This document shows, piece after piece, positions 12,067-22,184 of a DNA stretch of 64,000 nt (its first letter is position 1; the number at the start of each line of letters is the position of its first letter). The DNA is from Herbaspirillum sp. SJZ107 (lineage in GTDB: Bacteria > Pseudomonadota > Gammaproteobacteria > Burkholderiales > Burkholderiaceae_D), in NCBI RefSeq assembly GCF_006715485.1, contig NZ_VFNH01000001.1, positions 1,798,001-1,862,000 on the forward strand, written 5' to 3'. Below the pieces are notes generated by a model, which saw nothing but the letters and a program-made list of their open reading frames with translations, did no database searches and was not told where the DNA came from. The position numbers were made by a program, and so were the translations under genes.

Positions 12067-13864
12067 CCTGCTGCTGAACGCCTGCGTCTACCTGGCCGCG
12101 GCCGTGATCGCCGTACCGCTGTCGAAGCGCCTCGGCATGGGGGCGGTACTCGGCTACCTGGTGGCCGGCATCCTGATCGGCCCGTTCGGCTTCAAGCTGA
12201 TCGCCGAAGCCGAGGATGCGCTGCACTTCGCCGAATTCGGCGTGGTGCTGCTGCTGTTCCTGATCGGCCTCGAGCTGGAACCAAGCCGCCTGTGGGCGCT
12301 GCGGCGGCCGATCTTCGGCTGGGGCGGCGCCCAGGTCGGGCTGGTCGCCGCGGTGCTGTTCGGCGCCGCCCTGCTGGCCGGGGTGAGCTGGAAGATCGCG
12401 CTGATCGCCGGTCTCGGGCTGTCGCTGTCCTCGACCGCGATTGCGCTGGCCTCGCTCGACGAACGCAACCTGATGCCAACGCCGGCCGGCCAGGCCAGCT
12501 TTTCGATCCTGCTGTTCCAGGACATCGCCGCGATCCCGATGATTGCCATCGTGCCGCTGCTGGGCATCCCGGAAAGCGCCGGGGGCGGCGGCAACGCCTG
12601 GATCGCGGTGGTCAAGGTGATCGTTGTGCTGGCCGGCCTGGTGATCGGCGGCCGCTTCCTGGTGCGGCCGCTGCTGCGCTTCATCGCCAAGACCGACGCC
12701 CGCGAGATCTTCACCGCCTTCGCCCTGCTGCTGGTGATCGCCATTTCGCTGCTGATGCAATCGGTCGGCGTGTCGATGGCGCTGGGCGCCTTCATGGCCG
12801 GCGTGCTGCTGGCCGACTCCGAATACCGCCACGCGCTCGAGACCGACCTCGAACCGTTCAAAGGACTGCTGCTCGGGCTGTTCTTCATCGCGGTCGGCAT
12901 GTCGGTCGACTTTTCCGTGTTCCTGGCGCGCCCGGCCATCGTGCTGGGCCTGGTCGCGGGTTTCCTGGTCCTGAAGATCGGCGTGCTGTATGGCCTGAGC
13001 CGGGCGTTCGACATGGCACGCGGCCAGCACCTGCAGTTCGCGCTGATCCTGTCGCAGGGCGGCGAATTCGCCTTCGTGGTGTTCGGCGCTGCCGCCACCG
13101 CGCGCGTGTTTTCAAGCGAGGTGGCGTCGACGCTGGTGGTCGTGGTCGCGCTGTCGATGGTGGTCACGCCGCTGATGCTGATGGCCTACGACCGCGTGTC
13201 GGCGCGGCGCCAGGGCGCCAAGCGCGACGACCAGGCCGACGAGATCGAACCCAACGAGGACCACGTGATCATCGCCGGCTTCGGCCGCTTCGGCCAGATC
13301 GTCGGCCGCTTCCTGAACGTCAGCGGCGTCAAGCTGACGGTGCTCGACCACGACCCGGACCAGGTCGACGTGCTGCGCCGCTTCGGCTTCAAGGTGTTCT
13401 ACGGCGACGCCACCCGCGCCGACCTGATACGCGGTGCCGGCGCCGCCAAGGCGCGCGCGCTGGTGGTGGCGATCGACGACATCGAGGACAGCCTGGCGCT
13501 GGTCGAGGCGGTACGGCGCGACTACCCCGACCTGCCGATCTTCGCGCGCGCCCGCAACGTCACCCATTATTACCAGCTGATGGACCGCGGCGTGCAGATG
13601 ATCGAGCGCGAGACCTTCGAGGCCGCCGTCAAGCTGGGCCGCAGCGTGCTGACCGCCGGCCTGGGCCAGAGCGCCTACCGCACGCGCCAGACCGCCGACA
13701 AGTTCAGGAAGTACAACCTGCAGAACGTGCTGGCCGTCTACCCGTACTACAAGGACCGCGATACCTACGTGTCGATGGCCAAGCGCGGGCGCGACGAGCT
13801 GGAGACCATGATTGCGCGCGACCGCAAGGCGGTGGAAGACGAGACGGGGCATGACTGGGACTGA
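12056..13864 (+). CDS. KefB/KefC-like potassium/proton antiporter with RCK domain
   Basis: A 602-residue monovalent cation:proton antiporter-2 family protein. Residues 1-380 contain about 12 hydrophobic helices. An RCK N-terminal (TrkA-N) Rossmann domain follows, with the nucleotide motif GFGRFG near 405-410, and then a charged C-terminal tail. Family members expel potassium with proton uptake during electrophile stress and are gated by glutathione adducts in the RCK domain. The overlapping KefF-like gene supports this type. KefB and KefC are not separated here. Confidence 0.92.
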   Translation: MEHSLLLNACVYLAAAVIAVPLSKRLGMGAVLGYLVAGILIGPFGFKLIAEAEDALHFAEFGVVLLLFLIGLELEPSRLWALRRPIFGWGGAQVGLVAAVLFGAALLAGVSWKIALIAGLGLSLSSTAIALASLDERNLMPTPAGQASFSILLFQDIAAIPMIAIVPLLGIPESAGGGGNAWIAVVKVIVVLAGLVIGGRFLVRPLLRFIAKTDAREIFTAFALLLVIAISLLMQSVGVSMALGAFMAGVLLADSEYRHALETDLEPFKGLLLGLFFIAVGMSVDFSVFLARPAIVLGLVAGFLVLKIGVLYGLSRAFDMARGQHLQFALILSQGGEFAFVVFGAAATARVFSSEVASTLVVVVALSMVVTPLMLMAYDRVSARRQGAKRDDQADEIEPNEDHVIIAGFGRFGQIVGRFLNVSGVKLTVLDHDPDQVDVLRRFGFKVFYGDATRADLIRGAGAAKARALVVAIDDIEDSLALVEAVRRDYPDLPIFARARNVTHYYQLMDRGVQMIERETFEAAVKLGRSVLTAGLGQSAYRTRQTADKFRKYNLQNVLAVYPYYKDRDTYVSMAKRGRDELETMIARDRKAVEDETGHDWD

Positions 13865-13877
13865 GTTCGCCAGTCAC

Positions 13878-13905
13878 CGTCGTTCCCGCTTGCGCGGGGA
13901 CGACG
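13878..13905. repeat. hairpin repeat between convergent genes
   Basis: A 12-base-pair stem (CGTCGTTCCCGC pairing with GCGGGGACGACG, one G-T pair) with loop TTGC between the convergent antiporter and GH43 genes. The outer CGTCG/CGACG arms recur in the hairpin at 28781-28808, so this may be a dispersed repeat that also acts as a transcript end. There is no T-tract on either side. Confidence 0.6.
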
Positions 13906-13929
13906 CTCATGGCATTCGGCTGCTTGCGC

Positions 13930-14919
13930 TCACCCGCCGGCCGGCCCCGCCTGCTCGGTCCACGTCGGTCCCTTCGTCACCGGCTTGCCATCGACCCAGT
14001 CCAGCCGGTCGATGCACATGCGCCGCGCCGTCTGCGCCAGGTCCCAGGCGTGGTACACGATCCAGGCCTCGCTGCCGCTAGGGGACAGCGTGAACGAATT
14101 GTGCCCCGGCCCCAGCAGCTGGCCGTCGCGCGGGGTGCGCATCAGGAGTGCCTGTTCGCCGCCCTCGGGCCGCGTGTACGGGCCCAGCGGATGGTCGGCC
14201 ACCACATAGCTGACGCCGTAGTTGTCCTTCTCCCAGGCGCCGCCGCTGTAGAAGCAGTAGTAGCGGCCGCCGTGGACCTGCACCGCCGCCCCTTCGACCG
14301 TGTGCCAGTCATACACGCCGCCGTACATGCTGCGTCCCTTGCGGAACACGTGCCAGTCATGGTGCGGGCGCACCACCACGCGCGGCTCGCCGGCCAGCGT
14401 GGTCATGTCGAGCAGGCGGTCGACCACGATGCCGGTGCCGGCGCGGTGGTCGCCCTCGATCTCGAGAAAGTCGACGCAGTAGAACAGGTACCACTGGCCA
14501 TCATGGTCGCGGAACGGGTGGGCGTCGATCGAGAACGGCTGGTCCGGCACCAGCAGCTTGCCGGCGTCGACGAAGGGGCCGGCGGGATGGTCGGCCAGCG
14601 CCACCCGCAGCTTCTGGTCGGTGCCTTCGGCCGCGCCGGCGCCGGACGAGTAATACATATGGAAGCGGCCGTCATGGAAGGCCACTTCCGGTGCCCAGAT
14701 ATGGATGTCGTCGGGCATATCACCCGAGCCGCCGCCGGGCGGCACCAGCGCATGGCCGAGCGCTTCCCAGTGCACCAGGTCGGTCGAGCGCAGCACCGGC
14801 ACCTGGCGGCCATCAAGCCCGCCCGGCCCGGTGCCGTAGGCGTAGTACACGCCCTCGTGGCGCAGGACGAAGGGATCGGCGAACACGTCCGGGTAGACCG
14901 GATTCACATAAGTACTCAT
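13930..14919 (-). CDS. GH43 family glycoside hydrolase, cytoplasmic
   Basis: A 329-residue five-bladed beta-propeller hydrolase without a signal peptide, so cytoplasmic. The GH43 catalytic set is recognisable: base Asp15 in FADPFV, pKa-modulating Asp132 in SIDAHPF and acid Glu209 in TVEGAAV; IWAPEV at 75-80 is also typical. GH43 enzymes are inverting beta-xylosidases, alpha-L-arabinofuranosidases or arabinanases. The lack of export suggests it acts on imported oligosaccharides. It is the last gene of the glycan locus and lies 10 bases after the receptor gene. Exact specificity cannot be given. Confidence 0.88.
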   Translation of the reverse strand: MSTYVNPVYPDVFADPFVLRHEGVYYAYGTGPGGLDGRQVPVLRSTDLVHWEALGHALVPPGGGSGDMPDDIHIWAPEVAFHDGRFHMYYSSGAGAAEGTDQKLRVALADHPAGPFVDAGKLLVPDQPFSIDAHPFRDHDGQWYLFYCVDFLEIEGDHRAGTGIVVDRLLDMTTLAGEPRVVVRPHHDWHVFRKGRSMYGGVYDWHTVEGAAVQVHGGRYYCFYSGGAWEKDNYGVSYVVADHPLGPYTRPEGGEQALLMRTPRDGQLLGPGHNSFTLSPSGSEAWIVYHAWDLAQTARRMCIDRLDWVDGKPVTKGPTWTEQAGPAGG

Positions 14920-14929
14920 GGTTCAGCTT

Positions 14930-17779
14930 TTAAAGCGAGAAACGCAGGCCAAGGCCGTAAGTGGTCGGATTGTAGCGGATGTCGCGCGGGCGGATCGGAT
15001 CGTTCAGGTAGCTTTCGTACTTCTCCTTGGTGATGTTGATGGCGTCGAACTGGATCGAGATGTTCTTGTTGATCGCGTAGGACAGGCTCAGGTCGACGAA
15101 GGTCGCGCCCTTGACGATGCGGTCCTGGCCGAAGCGCGGCTCGGCGATCTGGTCGACGTAGTCGCCGCGGTGGGTGGCGCTGAGGCGGCCGGTGAGTCCC
15201 ATGCCCTCGTACAGCAGCGCGGCGTTGTAGTTCTGCTTGGCGACGTTGGTCAGGGCCGTGGTGCGGTATTGGCCATCAGAGCCCAGGGTCTGGTTGTCGC
15301 CGTCGATCCAGGTGTAGTTGGCCTGGACGCCGAAGCCGCTCCAGAAACCGGGCAGGAAGTCGAAGAACTTCTGTACGCCGAGTTCGGCGCCGCGCAGCGT
15401 GCCCTTGCCCGAGTTCTGCGGACGCGTCACGCGGTAGGTCTGGCCGTTGATCACCTCGGCCGACTCCAGGTTCTGCAGGTAGCCGTCGATGTCACGATGG
15501 AACAGCGCGGCCTGGACGAAGCCGTTCTTCGGGAAGTAGTACTCGAGCGTGGCGTCGCTGTTGGTCGACTTGGTCGGACGCAGGCCCGGATTGCCGGCGC
15601 TGCCGGTCGCAGGCGAGTTGACGGTGCCCGGGATCAGGTTGAGCGCCGGATTCAGGTCGGCGAAATTCGGCCGCGTGATGGTCTTGCCGACCGAGACGTG
15701 CGACTGCAGGTTTTCGCGCCAGCCGATCACGGCGGCCGCGCTCGGGAGGAAGTTGTTTTCGCGCGTGGTCTCGTTGAGCGGGGCGATGAGGTTGCCGGTA
15801 CGGACGTTGCCGCGCAAATCGCGCGTGACGTGGATGTAGCGTCCGCCCACGGTGCCGCTCAGGTCGATGCCGGCCAGCTCGGTCTTCCAGCGCGCCGCCA
15901 GGTACAGGGTGGTGCTGCCTTCGCGCTGGTCGAAGGCGCGGATCGGATCGTCCGGCACGCGGCCGGGGTCGACGCCGTAGGCCGTCCGCACCGCGTCGGC
16001 CTGGTCGATCAGGAAATCGCGCGATGGCGTCAGCCACGGGCCGCCGAGGCGGTCCAGGCCCGGCACCAGCGATTCGAAGCCGGGACCGAACACGCTCGAC
16101 GGCGTCGGCCGCACGGCGCCGGGATAGTCGGTGGCGCGCTCGGCGCTGTGATAGCTGACGCGCCGCTGCGACAGGCGCAGGCCGGCGTCGATGCCGCTGA
16201 ACAGGCCGTCGCCGAGGCGGTACGAGGCGTCGTTGCGCCACTGGACCTGCTCGCCCTTGGACACGCCCCAGTTCTGCACCATCCCGCGCAGTACGAACTG
16301 GCTCTGGTCGCGCAGGGCGGCGTTGCTGTACGGGGTGTAAACCGCGTTGTAGCCGCCGTGGCCATCGCCGCCGCCGGCATAGATGCTGGCGCTGGCGCCG
16401 GGGACCTGCTGGTCGACGATGACGGTGTCGTTGATATAGGTCGACTTGGTCAGGGCGACGGCCGAAATCAGCTTGACGGGCCCTTCGCGGTATTGCAGGT
16501 TGAGCTCGCCGAAATGCTGGACCGTGTGCTCCTTCGCGCCCCACGAGCTGGTCGCGATGTAGGGTGTGCCGTCGTAGGGGCCGGCGGCGCCGGTGGCGGA
16601 GACCAGTGCCGACTGGATCGGGCACACCGCGCCTTGCGCGATGGTGCTGCAGTAGCTGCCGGCCGGCGCCAGCACCACGTTGCTGAGGCTGGTCGGATTG
16701 GTGGCCAGGATGTAATCGACCTCGCTGCGCTGGCGGTAGCCGGTGCCGAGGTACTGGGCGGTCAGCTCGAGGGTCGGGTTGACCTTCCACTGGAATGCGC
16801 CATGGATGCTGCCGCGGTCGCGGTCGCCCGCGTTGTAGATGCCGCCGACGTTCGGGAACTCGCCGAGGCGCTGCCCGGCGGCCAGCGGGGTGGTGCGGCT
16901 CTCGTCGAGGCGGTTGGCGGTGCCGTCCGGGTTGACCACGAACAGCGCATCGGGCCGGTCGACCCATTGCACCGGATAGCCCCAGTGCTCGCGGTTGAAG
17001 GCGACGTCGAGCAGCGCGCCCATCTCGCCCATGCCAGTATTCCAGCGGTTGCTGACCGAGAAGCCGCCGCCCGGGTTGTTCTTGTCCTTGGTGGCGCTGG
17101 AGCCGTCCACTTTCTGGCGCCGCTCCTCGAGGTAGCCGGTGGCATTGAAGCCCTTGAGGTCGAAGGGCGCGCGCAGGCGCACGTTGATGCTGCCGGCGAT
17201 ACCGCCTTCGATCTGGCTCGGGGTGACCGACTTGTACACGTCCAGCCCGCCGATGGATTGCACCGGCAAGTCCTGGTAGGACAGGCGGCGGCCGGTGCCG
17301 GTGAAGATCTCGTTGCCGTCGAGGGTCGTCGCGACGTCCGGCAAGCCGCGGATGATCACCTGGCTGGTTTCGCCGCGGTCGCGTCCTACCTGCACGCCGG
17401 CGATGCGCTGCAGGGCGTCGCCGGCGGCGCGGTCGGGGAACTTGCCGATGTCCTGGGCATTGACCGAATCGACCACCTGCACGGAATCGCGCTTGATCGC
17501 TTCCGCGCTGCGGATGCTGCTGCGCAGGCCGCTGATCTGGACTTGCTGGATCTGCTGCCCCGCCCCGGTCTGGGCAGGCTGGGTCGGCGCGGCCGGGCCG
17601 GGGTTGCCGGCGGGTGCGCCCGCGGCGGCGGCCTGGCCGGCGTTCTGGGTATCGGTCTGGGTGCCGGGCGGGTCCTGCACGGCGGTCTGGGCAAAGGCGG
17701 CGTGGGCGGCGTGGGCGGCCAGGATCAGGACGGCGGCGCACACGGGTTTGAGCCGCAGGCTCGTTGCATAAGAAGTCAT
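14930..17779 (-). CDS. TonB-dependent receptor (glycan locus)
   Basis: A 949-residue outer-membrane receptor with an N-terminal signal peptide of about 30 residues ending near AFAQ. A Pro/Gly/Ala-rich spacer precedes the plug domain, with SGLRSSIRSAEAIKRD, DIGKFPD and QVIIRGLPD features of the oligosaccharide-type TonB receptors common in Xanthomonas, Caulobacter and Massilia. A long 22-strand barrel follows and ends in aromatic LRFSL. It sits between two GH43 enzymes and next to an ABC importer, so it probably brings the locus's oligosaccharides into the periplasm. A 143-base gap separates it from the upstream ATPase gene and may contain its own promoter. Confidence 0.92.
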   Translation of the reverse strand: MTSYATSLRLKPVCAAVLILAAHAAHAAFAQTAVQDPPGTQTDTQNAGQAAAAGAPAGNPGPAAPTQPAQTGAGQQIQQVQISGLRSSIRSAEAIKRDSVQVVDSVNAQDIGKFPDRAAGDALQRIAGVQVGRDRGETSQVIIRGLPDVATTLDGNEIFTGTGRRLSYQDLPVQSIGGLDVYKSVTPSQIEGGIAGSINVRLRAPFDLKGFNATGYLEERRQKVDGSSATKDKNNPGGGFSVSNRWNTGMGEMGALLDVAFNREHWGYPVQWVDRPDALFVVNPDGTANRLDESRTTPLAAGQRLGEFPNVGGIYNAGDRDRGSIHGAFQWKVNPTLELTAQYLGTGYRQRSEVDYILATNPTSLSNVVLAPAGSYCSTIAQGAVCPIQSALVSATGAAGPYDGTPYIATSSWGAKEHTVQHFGELNLQYREGPVKLISAVALTKSTYINDTVIVDQQVPGASASIYAGGGDGHGGYNAVYTPYSNAALRDQSQFVLRGMVQNWGVSKGEQVQWRNDASYRLGDGLFSGIDAGLRLSQRRVSYHSAERATDYPGAVRPTPSSVFGPGFESLVPGLDRLGGPWLTPSRDFLIDQADAVRTAYGVDPGRVPDDPIRAFDQREGSTTLYLAARWKTELAGIDLSGTVGGRYIHVTRDLRGNVRTGNLIAPLNETTRENNFLPSAAAVIGWRENLQSHVSVGKTITRPNFADLNPALNLIPGTVNSPATGSAGNPGLRPTKSTNSDATLEYYFPKNGFVQAALFHRDIDGYLQNLESAEVINGQTYRVTRPQNSGKGTLRGAELGVQKFFDFLPGFWSGFGVQANYTWIDGDNQTLGSDGQYRTTALTNVAKQNYNAALLYEGMGLTGRLSATHRGDYVDQIAEPRFGQDRIVKGATFVDLSLSYAINKNISIQFDAINITKEKYESYLNDPIRPRDIRYNPTTYGLGLRFSL

Positions 17780-17922
17780 CTCGGTCTCCGGATTGTTGTT
17801 TTATCTATCCAGAAACTAAAGCAATCTCGTCCGCGGCGGCGCCCGCTTGCACCGGATTGACGCGTCCGCGCCACAGTGGCGCTCGCTTCCGGTGCGCGCC
17901 TTGACAGCGCGCGCGGCAAACC

Positions 17923-19050
17923 TTATTGGAGGCCCGCATGCACCGCCTCGCGCGTGCGGCTGGGCGCGAAGGCCAGGCCGGCGTCGTCGAACAGGTAGGC
18001 GTGGCCGGCGTCGAAGCGCAGCCCGACCCGCGACCCCACAGCGGGCACGGCGCTGCCGGCATTCACCTTGGCGGCCAGCGTGCCGTCGACGCCCGCCACC
18101 TGCAGGTGCACCAGCACGACGTCGCCCAGGTATTCGACCAGCACCACGACGGCAGGAATGCCGCTCTCCGCCGCGGGCGCCAGGCGCAGGTGCTCGGGGC
18201 GGATGCCCAGCGTCAGCGCGGCGCCGGCCCGCACTCGCCCGACGTCGGCCGCCACCTCGGCGATGCTGCCGTCCGCCAGGCGCACCGCCGCGGTGGCGCC
18301 CTCCTCGCCGGCCAGCGTGGCCGGGATGAAGTTCATGCGCGGCGAGCCGAGGAAGCCGGCCACGAAGCGGTTGGCCGGGCGCTCGTACAGCTCGAGCGGG
18401 GTACCGGCCTGCTCGATGTGGCCGCCGTTGAAGACGACGATCTTCTGGCCCAGCGTCATCGCCTCGACCTGGTCGTGGGTCACGTAGATCATGGTGCTGC
18501 CGAGCTCACGGTGCAGGTGGGCCAGCTCGACCCGGGTCTGGGCGCGCAGGGCGGCGTCCAGGTTCGACAGCGGCTCGTCGAACAGGAACACCTCGGGCTT
18601 GCGCACGATGGCGCGTCCGATCGCCACGCGCTGGCGCTGGCCGCCGGACAGCGCCTTCGGCTTGCGCTCCAGCAGGTGCTCGATCTGCAGGATGGCGGCG
18701 GCGCGCCGCACCCGCTCCGCGATCTCGGCCTTCGGCACCTTGGCCAGCTTGAGGGCGAAGCCCATGTTCTCGGCCACCGTCATGTGCGGGTACAGCGCAT
18801 AGCTCTGGAACACCATCGCGATGCCGCGCCTGGCCGGATCGACGTCGTTGCACGGCTTGCCGCCGAGTTCCAGCGTGCCGGCGCTGATGTCTTCGAGACC
18901 CGCGATCATGCGCAGCAGGGTCGACTTGCCGCAGCCGGACGGGCCGACGAAGACCACGAACTGGCCGTCTTCCACGTCGAGGTCGATGCCCTTGATGACC
19001 AGGTTGTCGCCGTAGCGTTTTTGAATTCCACGTAATCTTACCGATGCCAT
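17923..19050 (-). CDS. MalK/UgpC-type sugar ABC transporter ATP-binding protein
   Basis: A 375-residue ATPase of the carbohydrate importer subfamily CUT1. Walker [10 protein letters not shown] is at 36-44, the signature LSGGQ at 134-138, Walker B with LFDEP at 156-160, and the switch His in [10 protein letters not shown] near 194-203. A C-terminal TOBE-type regulatory region of about 140 residues matches MalK and UgpC. It powers uptake through the two permeases encoded immediately upstream, with a 15-base gap. The sugar is unknown; neighbouring GH43 and GH2 enzymes point to plant-type oligosaccharides. Confidence 0.93.
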   Translation of the reverse strand: MASVRLRGIQKRYGDNLVIKGIDLDVEDGQFVVFVGPSGCGKSTLLRMIAGLEDISAGTLELGGKPCNDVDPARRGIAMVFQSYALYPHMTVAENMGFALKLAKVPKAEIAERVRRAAAILQIEHLLERKPKALSGGQRQRVAIGRAIVRKPEVFLFDEPLSNLDAALRAQTRVELAHLHRELGSTMIYVTHDQVEAMTLGQKIVVFNGGHIEQAGTPLELYERPANRFVAGFLGSPRMNFIPATLAGEEGATAAVRLADGSIAEVAADVGRVRAGAALTLGIRPEHLRLAPAAESGIPAVVVLVEYLGDVVLVHLQVAGVDGTLAAKVNAGSAVPAVGSRVGLRFDAGHAYLFDDAGLAFAPSRTREAVHAGLQ

Positions 19051-19065
19051 TTCTTGTCCTTGTTA

Positions 19066-19914
19066 TCAGCCTTTGAGTCCGCTTGCAGCCAGGAACCCTT
19101 GCGTCACCTTCTTCTGGAACACCACGTAGGCCAGCGCCACCGGCAAGGCGCCCAGCAGTGCCGCCGCCATCAGCTGGGCGTAGCGCACGCCGAAGGCGTC
19201 GTAGGTCTGGGTCAGGCCGAGCGGGACCGTCATCATGTCGTTGGAAGTGACGATGATGAAGGGCCACAGGAAGTTGTTCCAGGCCGCGATGAAGGTCACG
19301 ATCGCCATCGCCCACACGATATTCCCGGAAATCGGCAGGTAGACGCTCCACAGCACGCGCAGCGGGCCGGCGCCGTCCATCGTCGCGGCTTCGCGGAAGT
19401 CGGCCGGGATGCCGTCGAAGAACTGCTTGAACACGTAGATCACCACCGGCGACACCACCTGCGGTAGCACGATGCCGGCATAGCTGTTGATCATGCCGAG
19501 CTGGTTCATGGTGCGGAACAGCGGCACCAGCAGCGCTTCAAAAGGTAACAGGAACGCCAGCATGGCCAGCGCGAACAGCAGGCCCTTGCCGCGGAAGCGC
19601 AGCTGCGAGAACGCGTAGGCCGCCATCAGGCTGATCGCCATCGTGATCACGGTGACCGCCAGCGCCACCAGCGCGCTGTTGAACAGCCAGCGCACCAGGT
19701 TGCCGGCGCCCAGGGTCTTGGCGAATGCGTCCAGGGTCCAGGTCTGCGGCAGCCAGTGGAAGTCGGCGGACACGGTTTCCAGTTCCGGCCGCAGCGCGGT
19801 GCTGAGCGCCCACAGCAGCGGCGCCGCCCACAGCGCGGCCAGCACGATCGCGCAAATCGCGCCGACTACCGTCCAGCCGAGGTTCGATCGTGCGAAGTTA
19901 GAGCTCGACTTCAT
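19066..19914 (-). CDS. carbohydrate ABC transporter permease (MalG type)
   Basis: A 282-residue inner-membrane permease with six predicted helices and the cytoplasmic EAA loop (FREAATMDGAGPLRVLWSVYLP), the MalK contact. The start at 19914 overlaps the stop of the companion permease by four bases. The reading frame stays open further upstream, but that is only antisense coding bias. It forms a heterodimer with the next gene product. Confidence 0.92.
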   Translation of the reverse strand: MKSSSNFARSNLGWTVVGAICAIVLAALWAAPLLWALSTALRPELETVSADFHWLPQTWTLDAFAKTLGAGNLVRWLFNSALVALAVTVITMAISLMAAYAFSQLRFRGKGLLFALAMLAFLLPFEALLVPLFRTMNQLGMINSYAGIVLPQVVSPVVIYVFKQFFDGIPADFREAATMDGAGPLRVLWSVYLPISGNIVWAMAIVTFIAAWNNFLWPFIIVTSNDMMTVPLGLTQTYDAFGVRYAQLMAAALLGALPVALAYVVFQKKVTQGFLAASGLKG

Positions 19915-20810
19915 GCGTCGCGCCTTTCCATAAAGCGCACCACCCACGCCTGCAGCAGCGACAGCAGGATCACCACGGCCACGAAGGCCATCGCGATCGC
20001 CGCCGCATAACCGGCATCGCTCTGGGTGAACGCGGTCTCGTACATATAGTGCAGGGTCACGCGGGTGGTGTTGAACGGCCCGCCGCTGGTAAGGATGTAG
20101 GTCTGCCCGAACACCTTCAGCGACGCGATCAGCTGCAGGATCAGGCAGGTGGTCGTCACCGGGCGCAGCGCCGGCCAGGTGATGTTGGCGAACAGGGTCC
20201 AGCCGCGCGCGCCGTCCAGCGCCGCCGCTTCGTACTGCTCGGCCGGGATGTTGCGCAGGCCGGCCAGGAACAGCAGCATGTTGAAGCCGACAGTCCACCA
20301 GATGGTGCCGATCGCCACGGCCGGCAGCGCCCACACCGGGTCCGCCAGCCAGGGGCGCTGGCCGCCGAGGATGTGGTTGACGATGCCGCTCGACGGCTGC
20401 AGCATCCAGTCGGCGATCAGCGTCATCACCGAGATCGGCAGCACGAAGGGCAGGAAGAACACCCCCTGCAGCCAGCCCTGGGCCGCCACGAAGCGGTTGA
20501 CCAGCAGCGCCATCAGCAGCCCGAGCGCCGTCAGCGGGACCACCGTCAACAGCGAAAAATAGAAGGTGTTGCCGAGCGCATCCCAGAACGAGGCGTCATG
20601 GACCAGGGTGGCGTAGTTGGCCAGGCCGACGAAGGCGTTGGTGCGGGTCAGGCTGCTTTCGGTGAGGCTGAGCCAGAAGGTTTCCACGGCCGGCACCAGG
20701 AAGAACAGCAGGAAGGCCAGCAGGAAGGGGGCCAGCAGCGCCAGCGCCGGAAGATTGTCGCGGCGCGCGGTCGTGGCGCCGGCGGCAAGGGGAAGTCGTG
20801 TGCGTTCCAT
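19911..20810 (-). CDS. carbohydrate ABC transporter permease (MalF/UgpA type)
   Basis: A 299-residue permease with about six membrane helices. The EAA motif region YEAAALDGARGWTLFANITWP marks it as the MalF-like partner. A short basic N-terminus precedes the first helix. It starts 12 bases after the binding-protein gene and overlaps the MalG-type permease, so the importer genes are one transcript. It works with the neighbouring ATPase and binding protein in sugar uptake. Confidence 0.92.
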   Translation of the reverse strand: MERTRLPLAAGATTARRDNLPALALLAPFLLAFLLFFLVPAVETFWLSLTESSLTRTNAFVGLANYATLVHDASFWDALGNTFYFSLLTVVPLTALGLLMALLVNRFVAAQGWLQGVFFLPFVLPISVMTLIADWMLQPSSGIVNHILGGQRPWLADPVWALPAVAIGTIWWTVGFNMLLFLAGLRNIPAEQYEAAALDGARGWTLFANITWPALRPVTTTCLILQLIASLKVFGQTYILTSGGPFNTTRVTLHYMYETAFTQSDAGYAAAIAMAFVAVVILLSLLQAWVVRFMERRDA

Positions 20811-20822
20811 CGTCTCCCCTTC

Positions 20823-22133
20823 TCAATAGCGCGGCGGCGCCTTGCGCACCAGCCGCGCAGACTCCGTCTCGAAACGGCGCATGGCCTGGGCCGGCGTCAT
20901 GTAGCCGTACAGCGCGGCCGGCATGAACTTGGAGGCGATCGCTTCCAGCGGGCCGGCCGCGCCCATGTACCAGCCGTCCGGGTCGTAGATCACGTTGTCC
21001 GCCGCGGCCGCGTACATGGCGTTCGGCATCAGTGACTTTGCCTCAGGCGATGCCGCCACCGGGCGGTAGGCCGGGATGTGGCCGCCCTCGGCCCAGCCCA
21101 TCGAATGCTTGCTGACGTAGGCGACGAAGCGCATGACCGCCGCCACCTTTTGCGGCGACGGCGCGTGGCCGGGATTGGCCGGCATGGCGAAGGCATGCGA
21201 ATCGGCCCAGGTGCTGGCATTGGCGTACATCCTGGGCAGCGGCACGATGCCGTAGTCGAAGCCGAGGGTACCCGCCCTGGTGGCGCGCACCAGTTCCGGT
21301 ACCTCCCACACCCCGTTCAGCATGAAGGTGGTACCGCCGCCCATGAACTGGCTGGTGGACGCCGGGTAGTCGAGTCCGACCTGGGCGTAGCCGCGCCGGA
21401 ACCAGGTCGAGATGGTGGCCAGGGTGGCCTCGCCGGCGCCGCCGTAGATGAAGCGGCCGTCGCGGATGATGCCGACTTCCTGCTGCGCCAGCATCGAGGT
21501 CCACAGGCGCCAGATCGCGTAGGAACTCTGGCTGCTTTCCATCGTCAGGCCGGGCTTGCCCGTGCGCTCGGTGGCGATGCGGAAGGCGTCGCCCAGCGCA
21601 TTCACGCCTTCGATCGGCTTGAGCTTGCCGTCCGCGCCGAGCAGGCCGGCCTGGCTGGCCAGGGTCTTGTTGTAGTACAGCACCAGCGGGTGCATGTCGA
21701 TCGGCACCGCGTAGGCGGCCCCCTGGTAGTTCGATTTCTGCCACTGGCGCGGCAGATAGTCGGACCCTTGCAGCCCGGCCGCCGCCATCTCGGCAGGGGC
21801 GATTGGACGCAGCACGCCGCCGCCGGCCAGGTTGACGATGCGCGACAGGTGGACGGTGGCCAGGTCGGGCCCGGCCCCCACCACCGACGCCGTGATCAGC
21901 TTCGTATAAAAGGGTTCGCCCCACTTGAGCGTCGTGCTCACCACCCGCACGTCGCGCTGGCTGGCATTGAAGTCATCGACCAGCGCGCGCATGCGCGCAC
22001 CGTCGCCGCCGCTGAGCAGCGTCCACATCCTGACTTCGAGCTGGGCCGCCGCCTGGCCGGAAGCCAGGGCGGCGGACAAGCCGACCAATGTCTGCAACAG
22101 CGCGGCGGCGAGTTTCCATTCTCGTCGTCCCAC
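20823..22133 (-). CDS. extracellular sugar-binding protein of ABC importer
   Basis: A 436-residue family 1 solute-binding protein. An N-terminal signal sequence of about 30 residues ends in ASGQAAAQ; mature features such as MWTLLSGGDGARM, the GAGPDLATVH segment and an aromatic ligand-binding region follow the MalE/UgpB pattern. Translation begins at a GTG at 22133, chosen because a GGAG ribosome site lies seven bases upstream. It delivers periplasmic oligosaccharides or monosaccharides to the permease pair encoded downstream. Confidence 0.92.
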   Translation of the reverse strand: MGRREWKLAAALLQTLVGLSAALASGQAAAQLEVRMWTLLSGGDGARMRALVDDFNASQRDVRVVSTTLKWGEPFYTKLITASVVGAGPDLATVHLSRIVNLAGGGVLRPIAPAEMAAAGLQGSDYLPRQWQKSNYQGAAYAVPIDMHPLVLYYNKTLASQAGLLGADGKLKPIEGVNALGDAFRIATERTGKPGLTMESSQSSYAIWRLWTSMLAQQEVGIIRDGRFIYGGAGEATLATISTWFRRGYAQVGLDYPASTSQFMGGGTTFMLNGVWEVPELVRATRAGTLGFDYGIVPLPRMYANASTWADSHAFAMPANPGHAPSPQKVAAVMRFVAYVSKHSMGWAEGGHIPAYRPVAASPEAKSLMPNAMYAAAADNVIYDPDGWYMGAAGPLEAIASKFMPAALYGYMTPAQAMRRFETESARLVRKAPPRY

Positions 22134-22184
22134 TTCGTCTCCTTGATTAGGGAGTCCGCGCTGTCTTGTTGTTGCTGCCGATGG